Shown: positions 43,876 to 52,118 of the stretch, piece by piece
Numbering within the stretch: the first letter of the stretch is position 1
Layout of the letters: each line of letters begins with the position of its first letter
NCBI RefSeq assembly: GCF_014202505.1
Contig: NZ_JACHGW010000001.1
Location: forward strand, 1,612,001-1,676,000
DNA from: Armatimonas rosea
Lineage (GTDB): Bacteria; Armatimonadota; Armatimonadia; Armatimonadales; Armatimonadaceae
Length of the DNA: 64,000 nucleotides
Direction: 5' to 3'
Notes under the pieces: generated by a model
The model's input: the letters and a program-made list of their open reading frames with translations, nothing else
Database searches by the model: none
What the model was told of the DNA's origin: nothing
Made by a program: the position numbers and the translations under genes

Positions 43876-45408
43876 CTAGGGCAACTTATTTTCCAGTGCC
43901 TGCTTAGCGTAGGCATCCCACTGCACCTGCCAGAGTGCGGCCAGCTCTTTGACGCGCTCGGGGTGCTTTGCCGCCAGGTTCTCGGTCTCCGCGCGGCTCT
44001 CCTTGAGGTTGTAGAGCTCCCACGGGCTCTCTTTTCCCGCCGCGACAATCTTCCAGTCCCCGACCCGCAGTGCCCGGTTCCCCTCGTGCGCCCACCAGAG
44101 CGAGTCGTGGGTGAGGCCACTGTCGGCGGTGAAGAGTGGCGTGAGGCTCTTTCCCGGCGCGGCGTGGCCCAGGGTAGTGCTTCCTCCGGCCTGCTCTAGG
44201 ATCGTCGGCACGACATCTACCAGGTGCGCTGGGGTGGTGCGGAGCGTGTTTTTCTCTTTGATCCCCTTGGGCCAGCTCACGATCAGCGGGGTGGAGATGC
44301 CGCCCTCATGCACCCAGGTCTTGTGCCGCCGGAGCGGGGTGTTGCAGAGGCTGGACCAGCCGGGGCCGATACTTAAGAACGTCCCATCGGCGCCCATCGG
44401 GAGCGAGAGATCGTGGCCGTCGCCGCGCACCATCATCTCCGCGCTCGCGCCGTTGTCGGAGAGGAAGAGGACGATGGTATTCTCCTCTGCGCCCATCGCC
44501 TTTACTTGGGCAAGCACGCGCCCGATCTCCCGGTCCATGCGGTCCACCATCGCGGCGTGGATCGCCATCTTGGTGGCCTGGAAGTGCTTCTGCTCGGTGC
44601 TCAGTGTCTCCCACGCCACGGGCCGATTGACCTCGTTGGGACCGAGCTTCTTGATGGCATCCGGGAAGGGATAGGGCGGCCCGACCTCACGCTCGATCTC
44701 GGAGAGCTTGCTGGCGGCGATCCCCAGCGCCGCTTGCTTCTTGTAGCGCACCTCGCGGAGGGCGTCCCAGCCCTTGAGGTAGGCGTCCTTGTAGCGCGCG
44801 ATATCGTCCGGCGGGGCTTGGACCGGGAAGTGCGGCGCGGTGAAGGCCAGATAGGTAAAGAACGGCTGGGATTTGTGCTGCGCGTCGTGCTCTTTGAGGC
44901 AGCGAATGGCGTGCTCGGCGATATAGGTGGTCGCGTAGTAGCCGTCCTTGGGCCCAATCGGCGCCAGCGGCTTGTCGTCGAGCGTGTGCTGGCGCGGCGC
45001 AAAGTATCTATCGTGGTCGTCGAGGCTGTAGCTGTGCTCAAAGCCATTCTGCAGCGGCTTGCCGTCGATATGCCACTTCCCCGAGTGGTAGGAGCGGTAC
45101 CCCAGCGCCTTGAGCCGTGTCGAGAGCAGCGGCGCCCACTCCGGGCGCGTCCCTTGCACGCCGCTCTTAACTCCCGGCACCGTGTCGCGGCGCACCTGCT
45201 GGGCGTAGTAGCCCGTCAGCAGCCCCGCCCGGCTCGGCCAGCAGCGCGCGGTGTTGTAGAACTGGGTGAAGCGCAGGCCGTTCTTTGCCAAGCTATCCAA
45301 GTTCGGTGTCTTGATCTCCGAGCCGTAGCAGCCTAGATCGGACCAGCCCATGTCATCGGCGAGAATCAGCACCACATTGGGCCGTGGGGCCTCGCGAGTT
45401 TCGTTCAT
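43876..45408 (-). CDS. Arylsulfatase-type sulfatase
   Basis: The 510-residue sulfatase has RPNVVLILADDMGWSDLGCY and catalytic C-W-P-S-R in NTARCWPSRAGLLTGYYAQQ. HSGKWHIDGKP and LFLSDNGASAEM follow. It is most like the C-C-P-T-R sulfatase at 31786-33819 in overall pattern but lacks its jelly-roll tail. No signal peptide is seen. It is separated from the cyclase gene by a palindrome cluster, so it probably belongs to the upstream transcription unit. Confidence 0.92.
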   Translation of the reverse strand: MNETREAPRPNVVLILADDMGWSDLGCYGSEIKTPNLDSLAKNGLRFTQFYNTARCWPSRAGLLTGYYAQQVRRDTVPGVKSGVQGTRPEWAPLLSTRLKALGYRSYHSGKWHIDGKPLQNGFEHSYSLDDHDRYFAPRQHTLDDKPLAPIGPKDGYYATTYIAEHAIRCLKEHDAQHKSQPFFTYLAFTAPHFPVQAPPDDIARYKDAYLKGWDALREVRYKKQAALGIAASKLSEIEREVGPPYPFPDAIKKLGPNEVNRPVAWETLSTEQKHFQATKMAIHAAMVDRMDREIGRVLAQVKAMGAEENTIVLFLSDNGASAEMMVRGDGHDLSLPMGADGTFLSIGPGWSSLCNTPLRRHKTWVHEGGISTPLIVSWPKGIKEKNTLRTTPAHLVDVVPTILEQAGGSTTLGHAAPGKSLTPLFTADSGLTHDSLWWAHEGNRALRVGDWKIVAAGKESPWELYNLKESRAETENLAAKHPERVKELAALWQVQWDAYAKQALENKLP

Positions 45409-45444
45409 GGGAACAGGTTCGGCTCCAAGCCGGGGAAGTCCTTC

Positions 45445-46050
45445 CTAAGAGGGAGCCGTCCAGCTTACCGTGTTGGAAAGTAGCTCGCTCCAGTAAAAGC
45501 GGAACTGGTACGTCGTGCCGGGGGTGACTCGGTACTCTACCGCGAATGCATCGCCGAAACGAAGCTCCAGCCGTGTCCCCTGAAGCGTGCCCGGAATACG
45601 GAACGTCCGCTGCGTTTTGGGGGCGATCAGGCCGCCGTGTAAGCTCTGCCGGTCGGGAGAGAAGGAAGGGAAAGTCTTTATCCAGGGAACATGGCTCGCC
45701 CCGAAGCTTACGATGCTCTGGTTGTCTTCGAGAACCCGGAAAACATGGAGGTGTCGGAAAGCGGCTTGCTGGTGGTAGCTATCCTCCAGAAGAAACGAGC
45801 AAGGCACCGTCGTATCGGAGTGGTTGTAAAACCCGAGCTCCAGAGTCAGCTCTTCTGGTGTCGGGGTGACGAGCTGCAGATGGAGGGTGCAGCTATCCAG
45901 CGTGCGAAACTCCGCCTCGGTGAGAATGCCCCGCTCGTACTGGGAAAGCCAGCGCCCGCGAATCTCTTGCCAGCGTGGATCGTCGGGATGCATGGAGAGA
46001 CGTTCTGCTCTTTCACGGTAATGTCCTGCTTCGGTGTGGCCTTTCTCCAA
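45445..46050 (-). CDS. Unknown protein, beta-rich
   Basis: No family was recognised. The 201 residues comprise a short helical start (WQEIRGRWLSQYERGILTEA, which resembles a SHOCT-like or regulatory helix) and then alternating strands (LHLQLVTPTPEELTLELGFY, PCSFLLEDSY). No signal peptide is visible. A TTG at 46050 gives the length stated. An ATG at 45993 is an alternative. It lies between a putative oxygenase-like gene and a sulfatase, all co-oriented. Confidence 0.5.
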   Translation of the reverse strand: MEKGHTEAGHYRERAERLSMHPDDPRWQEIRGRWLSQYERGILTEAEFRTLDSCTLHLQLVTPTPEELTLELGFYNHSDTTVPCSFLLEDSYHQQAAFRHLHVFRVLEDNQSIVSFGASHVPWIKTFPSFSPDRQSLHGGLIAPKTQRTFRIPGTLQGTRLELRFGDAFAVEYRVTPGTTYQFRFYWSELLSNTVSWTAPS

Positions 46051-46065
46051 ACGGGGCGGAGAGCT

Positions 46066-46596
46066 TTACGGGGTGAGCATCCAGGAGAGTATCTTGCGCG
46101 AGAGTGCTGGGTCGGGGCTTGGAATCGTGGCTTGGTGGAGAACCCCGGTGGCCACGCTATTGTTGAGGAGCAAGAGCTGGGGGCGAGTGTGGTCGAAGTC
46201 TGTGAGGGCGGTCACAAACGGGGCCAGAACCTCGGAGAAGCGCGGCGAGAGAGGCGGAAATGTGCTGAGAAACGCCTCTGGAGTGAGGTGGTGCGCGGCG
46301 GCGGCCCGCACATGATCCGCGATTCGTACGACACTGTGAACCCCCGTGGGGGCGTAGCCCAGAAAGAGAAACGACTCGTCGGGGCCGCCGTCGCGGTGGA
46401 AGCGTGTGGTCACCTGCTGGTCGAACTCCGTCTGGTGTACGACGCCGAAGGGCTTACCCTGAACTGCCTCCAGCCCCTCCCGAACCCACGCCAGAGCATT
46501 GGACAGAGAGCGATCTTCCGGCACGGGAACTAGGGCGTAGCCGGGGGCGGTCGTATCGGTTCGAAAGATCGTCTGGTAGAGCGCAGCGAAGTCCAT
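46066..46596 (-). CDS. Unknown protein with an HxD motif (possible Fe(II)/2OG oxygenase-like)
   Basis: The 176-residue protein contains TTRFHRDGGPDESFLFLGYA followed by VHSVVRIADH. The H-x-D and the beta-rich surroundings recall the facial triad of 2-oxoglutarate dioxygenases, but the distal His/Arg pair was not located with confidence, so the function remains open. The ATG at 46596 was chosen over a TTG two codons upstream. It ends 15 nt before the next gene. Confidence 0.5.
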   Translation of the reverse strand: MDFAALYQTIFRTDTTAPGYALVPVPEDRSLSNALAWVREGLEAVQGKPFGVVHQTEFDQQVTTRFHRDGGPDESFLFLGYAPTGVHSVVRIADHVRAAAAHHLTPEAFLSTFPPLSPRFSEVLAPFVTALTDFDHTRPQLLLLNNSVATGVLHQATIPSPDPALSRKILSWMLTP

Positions 46597-46644
46597 ACCC
46601 AAAAGGACACTTATTATTCCGCCAGCGTTCCCTCGGAGGGGGAA

Positions 46645-47286
46645 TCATGGCGCGGAACGACGGGCGGTGTTGAGCATGGCTTGGAGCCAGTCTAGGTACC
46701 AGTCCTTGAAGGTGTAACGATGGGGCCGGATTGGGGGCCAGAGGAGTTTGCCGATGAGACTTGTCAAACGGTACCCTTCTTCATAAGGACCTACTCCGTA
46801 CTCGTCTGTCTGCCAGACATGACCATACTCTTCGCCGGAGACGACTAAGATGCTATACATACCGCACCCCCGGTCGCCGAGCTCAAGGAAGCCGGTAAGG
46901 ACTTCCCAGTCATCGGGTGGCGTGTCGGTAAAGAAGTGCCTGGCTTTGGTGTGGGGAAAGGGACTCCCAATGACCTCTTCGTGTTCGGGAATCGAGGGCC
47001 AATGACTCCCATGTTCAAGGGACGGATCGTTGGGGCCAAGCGGGAAAACAGAGAGCCCGAGATCGGGACCAAAGCCGCCATTGCCGATGTGGAGCAAGAA
47101 ATCTCTGTAGTCTTCGGGGAGGCGGATTCCTAGTCCTTGCTCGCGTACGGCGAGTTCTTTCTCAGTGGGACAAGAGCCCAAGACAATCTTCTCGCGTCTC
47201 CAGTATCCACCGTAGTGTTGGGTAAGCTCGGCGATACCTTCACGGACGGTTTTTAACCAGGCGTGGGAGTCGTCAGTAGTAGTCAT
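46645..47286 (-). CDS. SMI1/KNR4 (SUKH) domain protein
   Basis: The 213 residues contain the SUKH-1 core: AVREQGLGIRLPEDYRDFLL followed by HIGNGGFGPDLGL. SUKH proteins are commonly immunity proteins against polymorphic toxins but also occur in unrelated contexts. No toxin gene is adjacent. It follows a small unknown gene by 6 nt in the sulfatase region. Confidence 0.82.
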   Translation of the reverse strand: MTTTDDSHAWLKTVREGIAELTQHYGGYWRREKIVLGSCPTEKELAVREQGLGIRLPEDYRDFLLHIGNGGFGPDLGLSVFPLGPNDPSLEHGSHWPSIPEHEEVIGSPFPHTKARHFFTDTPPDDWEVLTGFLELGDRGCGMYSILVVSGEEYGHVWQTDEYGVGPYEEGYRLTSLIGKLLWPPIRPHRYTFKDWYLDWLQAMLNTARRSAP

Positions 47287-47292
47287 TTTCTC

Positions 47293-47610
47293 TCACCCTT
47301 GCTCATGTGCCTCTTTCTCGGCCTTGCTCCAGCGCGGCTTTCCGATTTTCTTGACTCCGATTTTTGGCGGCTGAGGCGGGATGTTTTTCTCTAGAAGCTC
47401 ACTCACGAGCTCCGCAAAGAGACGAAACTCCGCGAAGTCTGGTTTCTCATCTTCGGGGCGGTAGTAAACATGCTTCACGATCCCCGAGGGAAGGTGCTCG
47501 ATGGAGTAGGCCCAGCCCGGCCCATTCAGGAGGGGCTGGCGATGCACAAACTCCTGTGGTTTGTAGCTGTGCTCTGGCATGAGCTGGAAGGGGGGGCGTC
47601 TCCCACTCAT
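47293..47610 (-). CDS. Small unknown protein
   Basis: The 105-residue soluble protein has no recognised family. The middle part (HLPSGIVKHVYYRPEDEKPD) looks strand-rich and the C-terminus is basic (KIGVKKIGKPRWSKAEKEAH). Its ATG overlaps the stop of the upstream sulfatase (ATGA) and has GGGAG 5 nt before it, so it is very likely a real gene co-translated with that sulfatase. Confidence 0.7.
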   Translation of the reverse strand: MSGRRPPFQLMPEHSYKPQEFVHRQPLLNGPGWAYSIEHLPSGIVKHVYYRPEDEKPDFAEFRLFAELVSELLEKNIPPQPPKIGVKKIGKPRWSKAEKEAHEQG

Positions 47611-49109
47611 GGCTTCTCCCTTGCTGACAATGGGGTAGGCTTCGGCGCGACCGGCAGCATTTTCAGGAGCGCATCGCGGAGAGTGGGGTTGGTGTCGGCG
47701 AGGTTTTCGGTGCTGTCGAGGTCTTTGGTGAGATCGTAGAGGGCGATGTCGGTGAAGCCCTTACCGTCCTTGGTGCGCCGGGCGATCAGGCGGTGGGTGG
47801 CGGTGCGGACGGTGATGGTGTCTTGCCAGTAGCTGAGCGCGGAGTCGCGGACGGTGCGCTGCTGCCCGGCGAGGACGGGGGCGAAGCTCTTGCCATCGAG
47901 CGGGTAGTGGGTCTTGGTGAAGCGTGGCTGGCAGAGCTCGACCAGGGTGGGGTAGAGGTCGTCGTTCTCGATCAGAGCATCGCTGGCCTTTCCCGTGGGG
48001 CCGACTCCGGGGGCGCGGACGATCAGCGTGCTCCGAACGGCGCGCTCGAAGGGGCTGTGCTTGCCCCAGATCTGCTGCTCGCCCAGGTGCCAGCCATGAT
48101 CGCCCCAGACCACGACAATTGTATTTTTATCGAGCCCTTCGGACTTTAGCGCATCGAGAACTTTTCCCACCTGCCGGTCGGTGTAGCGGACGCAGGCCAG
48201 ATACGCCCGCCGCGCCGTCCGGGCCGCGTCGTCGTCGAGCGGCTGCTTTTTGGGGAAGGGTAGAGCATACTTATAGAACTCGGCGCTCGCGTGCCAGTAG
48301 GGCGCGGCGGGCTTGAGCGGGGAGGGGGGCAGAGGGATCGGCTTGCCCTCGAACGCGTCCCAGTCCTGCTTGGGCGCGACAAAGGGCAGGTGCGGCTTGA
48401 AAAAGCCTAGCCCAAGGAAGAATGGCTTGCCGGACTGCTTAAAGCCTTTCAGTTGCGCAATCGCCTCGTGGGCCATTTGGCCGTCGGGGAGGTCGTCGTC
48501 GCTCTTGGCCGTGAACTCCATCAGGGCGTTGTGCCCCTGGCCGTCCTCGCGGTGCTTGCCGCCCTCGTAGGCGAAGAAGACTCCCCAGCCGCGCTGCCAC
48601 GTGCCAAACGGGGTCGGGAGCACGTCCCAGGCATGGGGCAGCTCCGGGCGACCGTCGCCCGCGCCATTGTAGCCATAGACCCGGCCATCGGCGGTGTGGG
48701 AGATCTTTCCGATATCGACCGTCTGGTAGCCGCTGCGCCGAAAGAGCTCCGGGAGGCTCTGAGCACCGGGGAGGAGCTGCGTGTCGAGGGCAGTCTTGCC
48801 GGGATAGAACGCCTCGTTGTTGGCCGTGACTCCTGTACTGCGCGGCGAGCGCCCGGTCAGGAGGGCATACCGCGATGCCCCACAGGTCGGGACAACCGCG
48901 TACTGGCGGCTAAAGACCATCCCCGACTGGGCGAGTCTATCCAGGTTCGGCGACTGCGCCTCTTTAACGCCGTAGCACCCCAGCTCGGGCCGGAGATCGT
49001 CGATGGCGATAAACAACACGTTGTAGCGGTTGGTCTCCCCCCTAACCCCCGCCGGGCGGGGGGACAATGCGGTTCCCAGAAGTGCCAAGCTAATCAGGGC
49101 GAGCTTCAC
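47607..49109 (-). CDS. Iduronate-2-sulfatase-like sulfatase, secreted
   Basis: The 500-residue sulfatase has a short signal peptide (MKLALISLALLGTALS). NVLFIAIDDLRPELGCYGVK is typical of iduronate-2-sulfatase-like enzymes, and the catalytic motif is C-G-A-S-R (Ala variant). VVWGDHGWHLGEQQIWGKHS is a strong match to this subfamily. The residues after the signal peptide (PRPAGVRGETN) are encoded by a G-rich palindrome (49036-49064) also found at 54655-54679. The GTG start overlaps the preceding stop (GTGA) with GGGAG 10 nt upstream. Confidence 0.92.
   Translation of the reverse strand: MKLALISLALLGTALSPRPAGVRGETNRYNVLFIAIDDLRPELGCYGVKEAQSPNLDRLAQSGMVFSRQYAVVPTCGASRYALLTGRSPRSTGVTANNEAFYPGKTALDTQLLPGAQSLPELFRRSGYQTVDIGKISHTADGRVYGYNGAGDGRPELPHAWDVLPTPFGTWQRGWGVFFAYEGGKHREDGQGHNALMEFTAKSDDDLPDGQMAHEAIAQLKGFKQSGKPFFLGLGFFKPHLPFVAPKQDWDAFEGKPIPLPPSPLKPAAPYWHASAEFYKYALPFPKKQPLDDDAARTARRAYLACVRYTDRQVGKVLDALKSEGLDKNTIVVVWGDHGWHLGEQQIWGKHSPFERAVRSTLIVRAPGVGPTGKASDALIENDDLYPTLVELCQPRFTKTHYPLDGKSFAPVLAGQQRTVRDSALSYWQDTITVRTATHRLIARRTKDGKGFTDIALYDLTKDLDSTENLADTNPTLRDALLKMLPVAPKPTPLSAREKP
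49036..49064. repeat. G-rich palindrome, family C copy 1
   Basis: CCCCCTAACCCCC followed by GCCGGGCGGGGGG. It lies inside the sulfatase gene directly after the signal-peptide codons. A near-identical inverse copy is at 54655-54679. Confidence 0.7.
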
Positions 49110-50536
49110 GGTCGGGACGCTCCCACGCCGCGGATTTTCTCCAGCGCGGCGGCCATGGCAGCGGTGCGCTCGGGGAGTTTTGCGGCGAGATTGGTGGTCT
49201 CGCCGGGGTCGGTGGCGAGGTCGTAGAGCTGGCGGCCTTGCTTGATGAACTTCCAGCTCCCCTCGCGCAGGGTGAGGGTGTTGGCGTGCTCGACCAGGCT
49301 CGTGCGGCCGGTCTTGGACTCGCCCAGAAACGCCGCGAGCGTGTTCTCGCTATCGGGGGCGGTGCGCTTGTCGAAGCCTTGGCCGGTGAGGGCGGCAAAC
49401 GACGCCAGAAAATCAACCTGGCAGACCAGCGCGTCGGAGACACCGGGCTTGACACGTGCGGGCCAGCGCACGAGAAACGGGACACGCGTCCCGCCCTCGA
49501 AGAGGCTGTACTTCCCACCGCGCCACGGCCCCGCGGGCTTGTGGTCGCCTAGCTTTTCCACCGCACTGTCTTTGTAGCCATCGTCGAGCACCGGCCCATT
49601 GTCGCTGGAGAAGATCAGGAGGGTGTTTTGGGTCAGTTTGAGTTTATCTAATGTTTTCAGAATCTCCCCGACGCACCAGTCCAGCTCCGCGATGGCATCG
49701 CCGCGTGGGCCCATCGGAGTCTTGCCGACAAAACGGGGGTGGGGGACACGCGGGACATGGATATCGTGGGTGTTGAACGAGAGGAAGAAGGGCCTGGTTT
49801 TGTTGTTCTCGATAAAGGCGACCGCTTTCTTCGTAAACACCTCCGCCATGTCTTCGTCGATCCAGCGCGCGGACTTGCCGCCCTTCATGTAGCCGATCCG
49901 CCCGATTCCATTGACCACGGCGTTGTTGTGGCCATTACTCCAGTCCATCTTCAGGCCCGCACGATCCCGGACACCGTCGAGCTCGCCGTCGTAGTTCTCT
50001 TTGGTGTAGCGCACCTGGATCGGGTCGGTCTTGGTCAGGCCGGCCACCTGCTCGTTCTCGATATAGACACAGGGGACTCGGTCGCCGGTCGCGGCCATGA
50101 GGAAGTGGTAGCCAAAGCCGACTTGACCCGGGCCGGGGGCGATCCGCTCGTTCCAGTCCGGCCCGCCGGTCGCGCCCAGCCCGAGGTGCCACTTCCCCAC
50201 GATCCCCGTGGCGTAGCCCGCTTTTTGGAGCACCGACGCGACTGTCGTACGGCCGGGCTCGACAATCAGCGCCGCGTTGCCAGGAAGCACCCCCGTGCCC
50301 GGCTTGCGCCAGGCGTACTCGCCCGTGAGCAGAGCGTAGCGCGACGGCGTGCAGGTCGCCGACGGCGCATGGGCATCGGTGAAGCGCAGCCCCTCACGGG
50401 CAATCCGGTCGATATGGGGCGTCTTAACGGATCTTGCGCCGTAGCAGCCTACATCGCCAAAGCCCAGGTCGTCGGTGTAGATCAGGACGATATTGGGCCG
50501 ACTGTCTTGCCTACTTCCCTTGCTTGATAAACTCAT
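49106..50536 (-). CDS. Arylsulfatase-type sulfatase
   Basis: The 476-residue sulfatase has RPNIVLIYTDDLGFGDVGCY and catalytic C-T-P-S-R in SATCTPSRYALLTGEYAWRK. GIVGKWHLGLG and IFSSDNGPVLDDGY follow. There is no signal peptide in front of the fold. The start at 50536 overlaps the end of the upstream sulfatase by 26 nt and has GGGAAG about 11 nt upstream. It is followed by the iduronate-2-sulfatase-like gene with a four-base overlap. Confidence 0.92.
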   Translation of the reverse strand: MSLSSKGSRQDSRPNIVLIYTDDLGFGDVGCYGARSVKTPHIDRIAREGLRFTDAHAPSATCTPSRYALLTGEYAWRKPGTGVLPGNAALIVEPGRTTVASVLQKAGYATGIVGKWHLGLGATGGPDWNERIAPGPGQVGFGYHFLMAATGDRVPCVYIENEQVAGLTKTDPIQVRYTKENYDGELDGVRDRAGLKMDWSNGHNNAVVNGIGRIGYMKGGKSARWIDEDMAEVFTKKAVAFIENNKTRPFFLSFNTHDIHVPRVPHPRFVGKTPMGPRGDAIAELDWCVGEILKTLDKLKLTQNTLLIFSSDNGPVLDDGYKDSAVEKLGDHKPAGPWRGGKYSLFEGGTRVPFLVRWPARVKPGVSDALVCQVDFLASFAALTGQGFDKRTAPDSENTLAAFLGESKTGRTSLVEHANTLTLREGSWKFIKQGRQLYDLATDPGETTNLAAKLPERTAAMAAALEKIRGVGASRP

Positions 50537-52118
50537 CGCGGCTTAGCTTCCCATCTTTGTTGGTATCGAACTTCTTGAAGCGCTCCTTGGCCTGCTCCGG
50601 GTCGGGCTGGCCGGCCATGAACTCGTCGTAGGTGAGCTGGTCGTCCTTGTTGGTATCTTTCCGGTTGAAGAGCGCGACTCGGTCCGTGGCGGCTTTTTGC
50701 GGTGTCTTGGCGTTCTTGGTGGTGGGGACAGGGGCACCTAGGTTTGCATAGGCCGTGTCGAGCTCCCGTGTCAGCTCCGCGATCACGGCGGCGTTCTCCG
50801 GCTTGGCGGCGACATTGACGCTCTCCTTCGGGTCGTTTTTCTCGTCGTAGAGCTCCGTGGCGACCGTCGCGCCGCTTGTGCGGTCCCGCCAGAGGGTTAG
50901 GCGCCAGCGGGTGTCGCGGGCGCTGTAGCCCATCACCGGCTTGCCGTCGGCGCTACGCGGGTACTGGCTGAGCGCCACCTTACGGACACTCGCGCTCGGG
51001 TTGTCGAGGATCGGCTTGAGGCTCTTGCCATCGAGGCCTGTCGGCTGGGGAAGCCCTGCCAGCTCGGCGAGGGTGGGGTAGATATCCACGAACTCCGCCA
51101 GAGCCGGGGTGGTCTTGCCCGCGTTGGGCATGCCCGGCGCACTGACAATCAGCGGGGCGTGGGTGGCGCGCTCGAAGTTGGTGTGCTTGTGCCAGAGCCC
51201 ATGGTCGCCTAGCTGCCAGCCGTGGTCGCCCCAGAGGACAATAATCGTGTTTTTATCGAGTCCCTCCGCCTTGAGCGTGTCGAGGAGCTTGCCAACTTGG
51301 GCGTCCATGTAGCTAATCGCGGCGTAGTAGCCGTGGCGCAGCTCGCGGGAGACGGCAGGGGAGATCGGGTTGCCGGCGGGGATATTGCCGTAGCCGTGGA
51401 GCTCGCCGTTGTCGTGGCCGACAAATGCGGGGGCACCCTCCGGGAGCGTGTCGCTATCGCCGCCGGGAATCTTGGCGGGGTCGTAGAGGTCCCAGTACTT
51501 CTTGGGGGAGACAAAGGGCAGGTGCGGCTTGACAAACCCAACCGCGAGAAAGAACGGCTGCCCAGATTTTTTATAGTCCTTGAGCCGGGAGATCGCCTCG
51601 GCGGCCACGGCACCATCGGGGAGCTGCTCCTCGGCCTTGTCGGTGGCGAGGTAGGCATGGCTCTTGGTGGTGTCCAGCTCCTTGGTCTTGGGGGTCCAGT
51701 GGGGGACGCTCCACGACGGTGCATCGTCGTAGCCACCATGGTAGATCTTGCCCAGCCCGGCGGCGTGGTAGCCCTGTTGCTTGAAGTACTGCGGGAGGGT
51801 GACCGTATCGGGGAGCGCCGTGCGGAAGTGGGTGACCAGGTCCCAGACCTTGGTCGCATCGGGTCGCCGCCCGGTGAGGAGCGAGCTGCGCGACGGCGAG
51901 CAGACCGCTTGCTGGCAGTAGGCTTGCTGAAAGACCATGCCTGATTTAGCTAGACGATCTATGTTGGGGGACTTGATGACTGTGTTGCCATAGCAGCCTA
52001 GCTCGGGGCGCAGGTCATCGACCGCGATAAACAAGACATTGGGCTTGCTCTGCGCCAGCGCTGGGGCGGTCAGTGTGGCAAGAGCAACCAGAGAGACAAG
52101 AGAGAGAAGAAGCTTCAT
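50511..52118 (-). CDS. Iduronate-2-sulfatase-like sulfatase with two C-terminal EF-hands, secreted
   Basis: The 535-residue protein has a signal peptide (MKLLLSLVSLVALATLTAPA). The sulfatase fold has NVLFIAVDDLRPELGCYG and catalytic C-S-P-S-R in QQAVCSPSRSSLLTGRRPDA. VLWGDHGWQLGDHGLWHKHT follows. After about residue 460 there are two EF-hand loops, DTNKDDQLTYDEF and DTNKDGKLSRDEF, with canonical acidic positions. They imply calcium binding, perhaps for stability or dockerin-like contacts. The ATG overlaps the pullulanase stop (ATGA) with AGGA 6 nt upstream. Confidence 0.93.
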   Translation of the reverse strand: MKLLLSLVSLVALATLTAPALAQSKPNVLFIAVDDLRPELGCYGNTVIKSPNIDRLAKSGMVFQQAYCQQAVCSPSRSSLLTGRRPDATKVWDLVTHFRTALPDTVTLPQYFKQQGYHAAGLGKIYHGGYDDAPSWSVPHWTPKTKELDTTKSHAYLATDKAEEQLPDGAVAAEAISRLKDYKKSGQPFFLAVGFVKPHLPFVSPKKYWDLYDPAKIPGGDSDTLPEGAPAFVGHDNGELHGYGNIPAGNPISPAVSRELRHGYYAAISYMDAQVGKLLDTLKAEGLDKNTIIVLWGDHGWQLGDHGLWHKHTNFERATHAPLIVSAPGMPNAGKTTPALAEFVDIYPTLAELAGLPQPTGLDGKSLKPILDNPSASVRKVALSQYPRSADGKPVMGYSARDTRWRLTLWRDRTSGATVATELYDEKNDPKESVNVAAKPENAAVIAELTRELDTAYANLGAPVPTTKNAKTPQKAATDRVALFNRKDTNKDDQLTYDEFMAGQPDPEQAKERFKKFDTNKDGKLSRDEFIKQGK

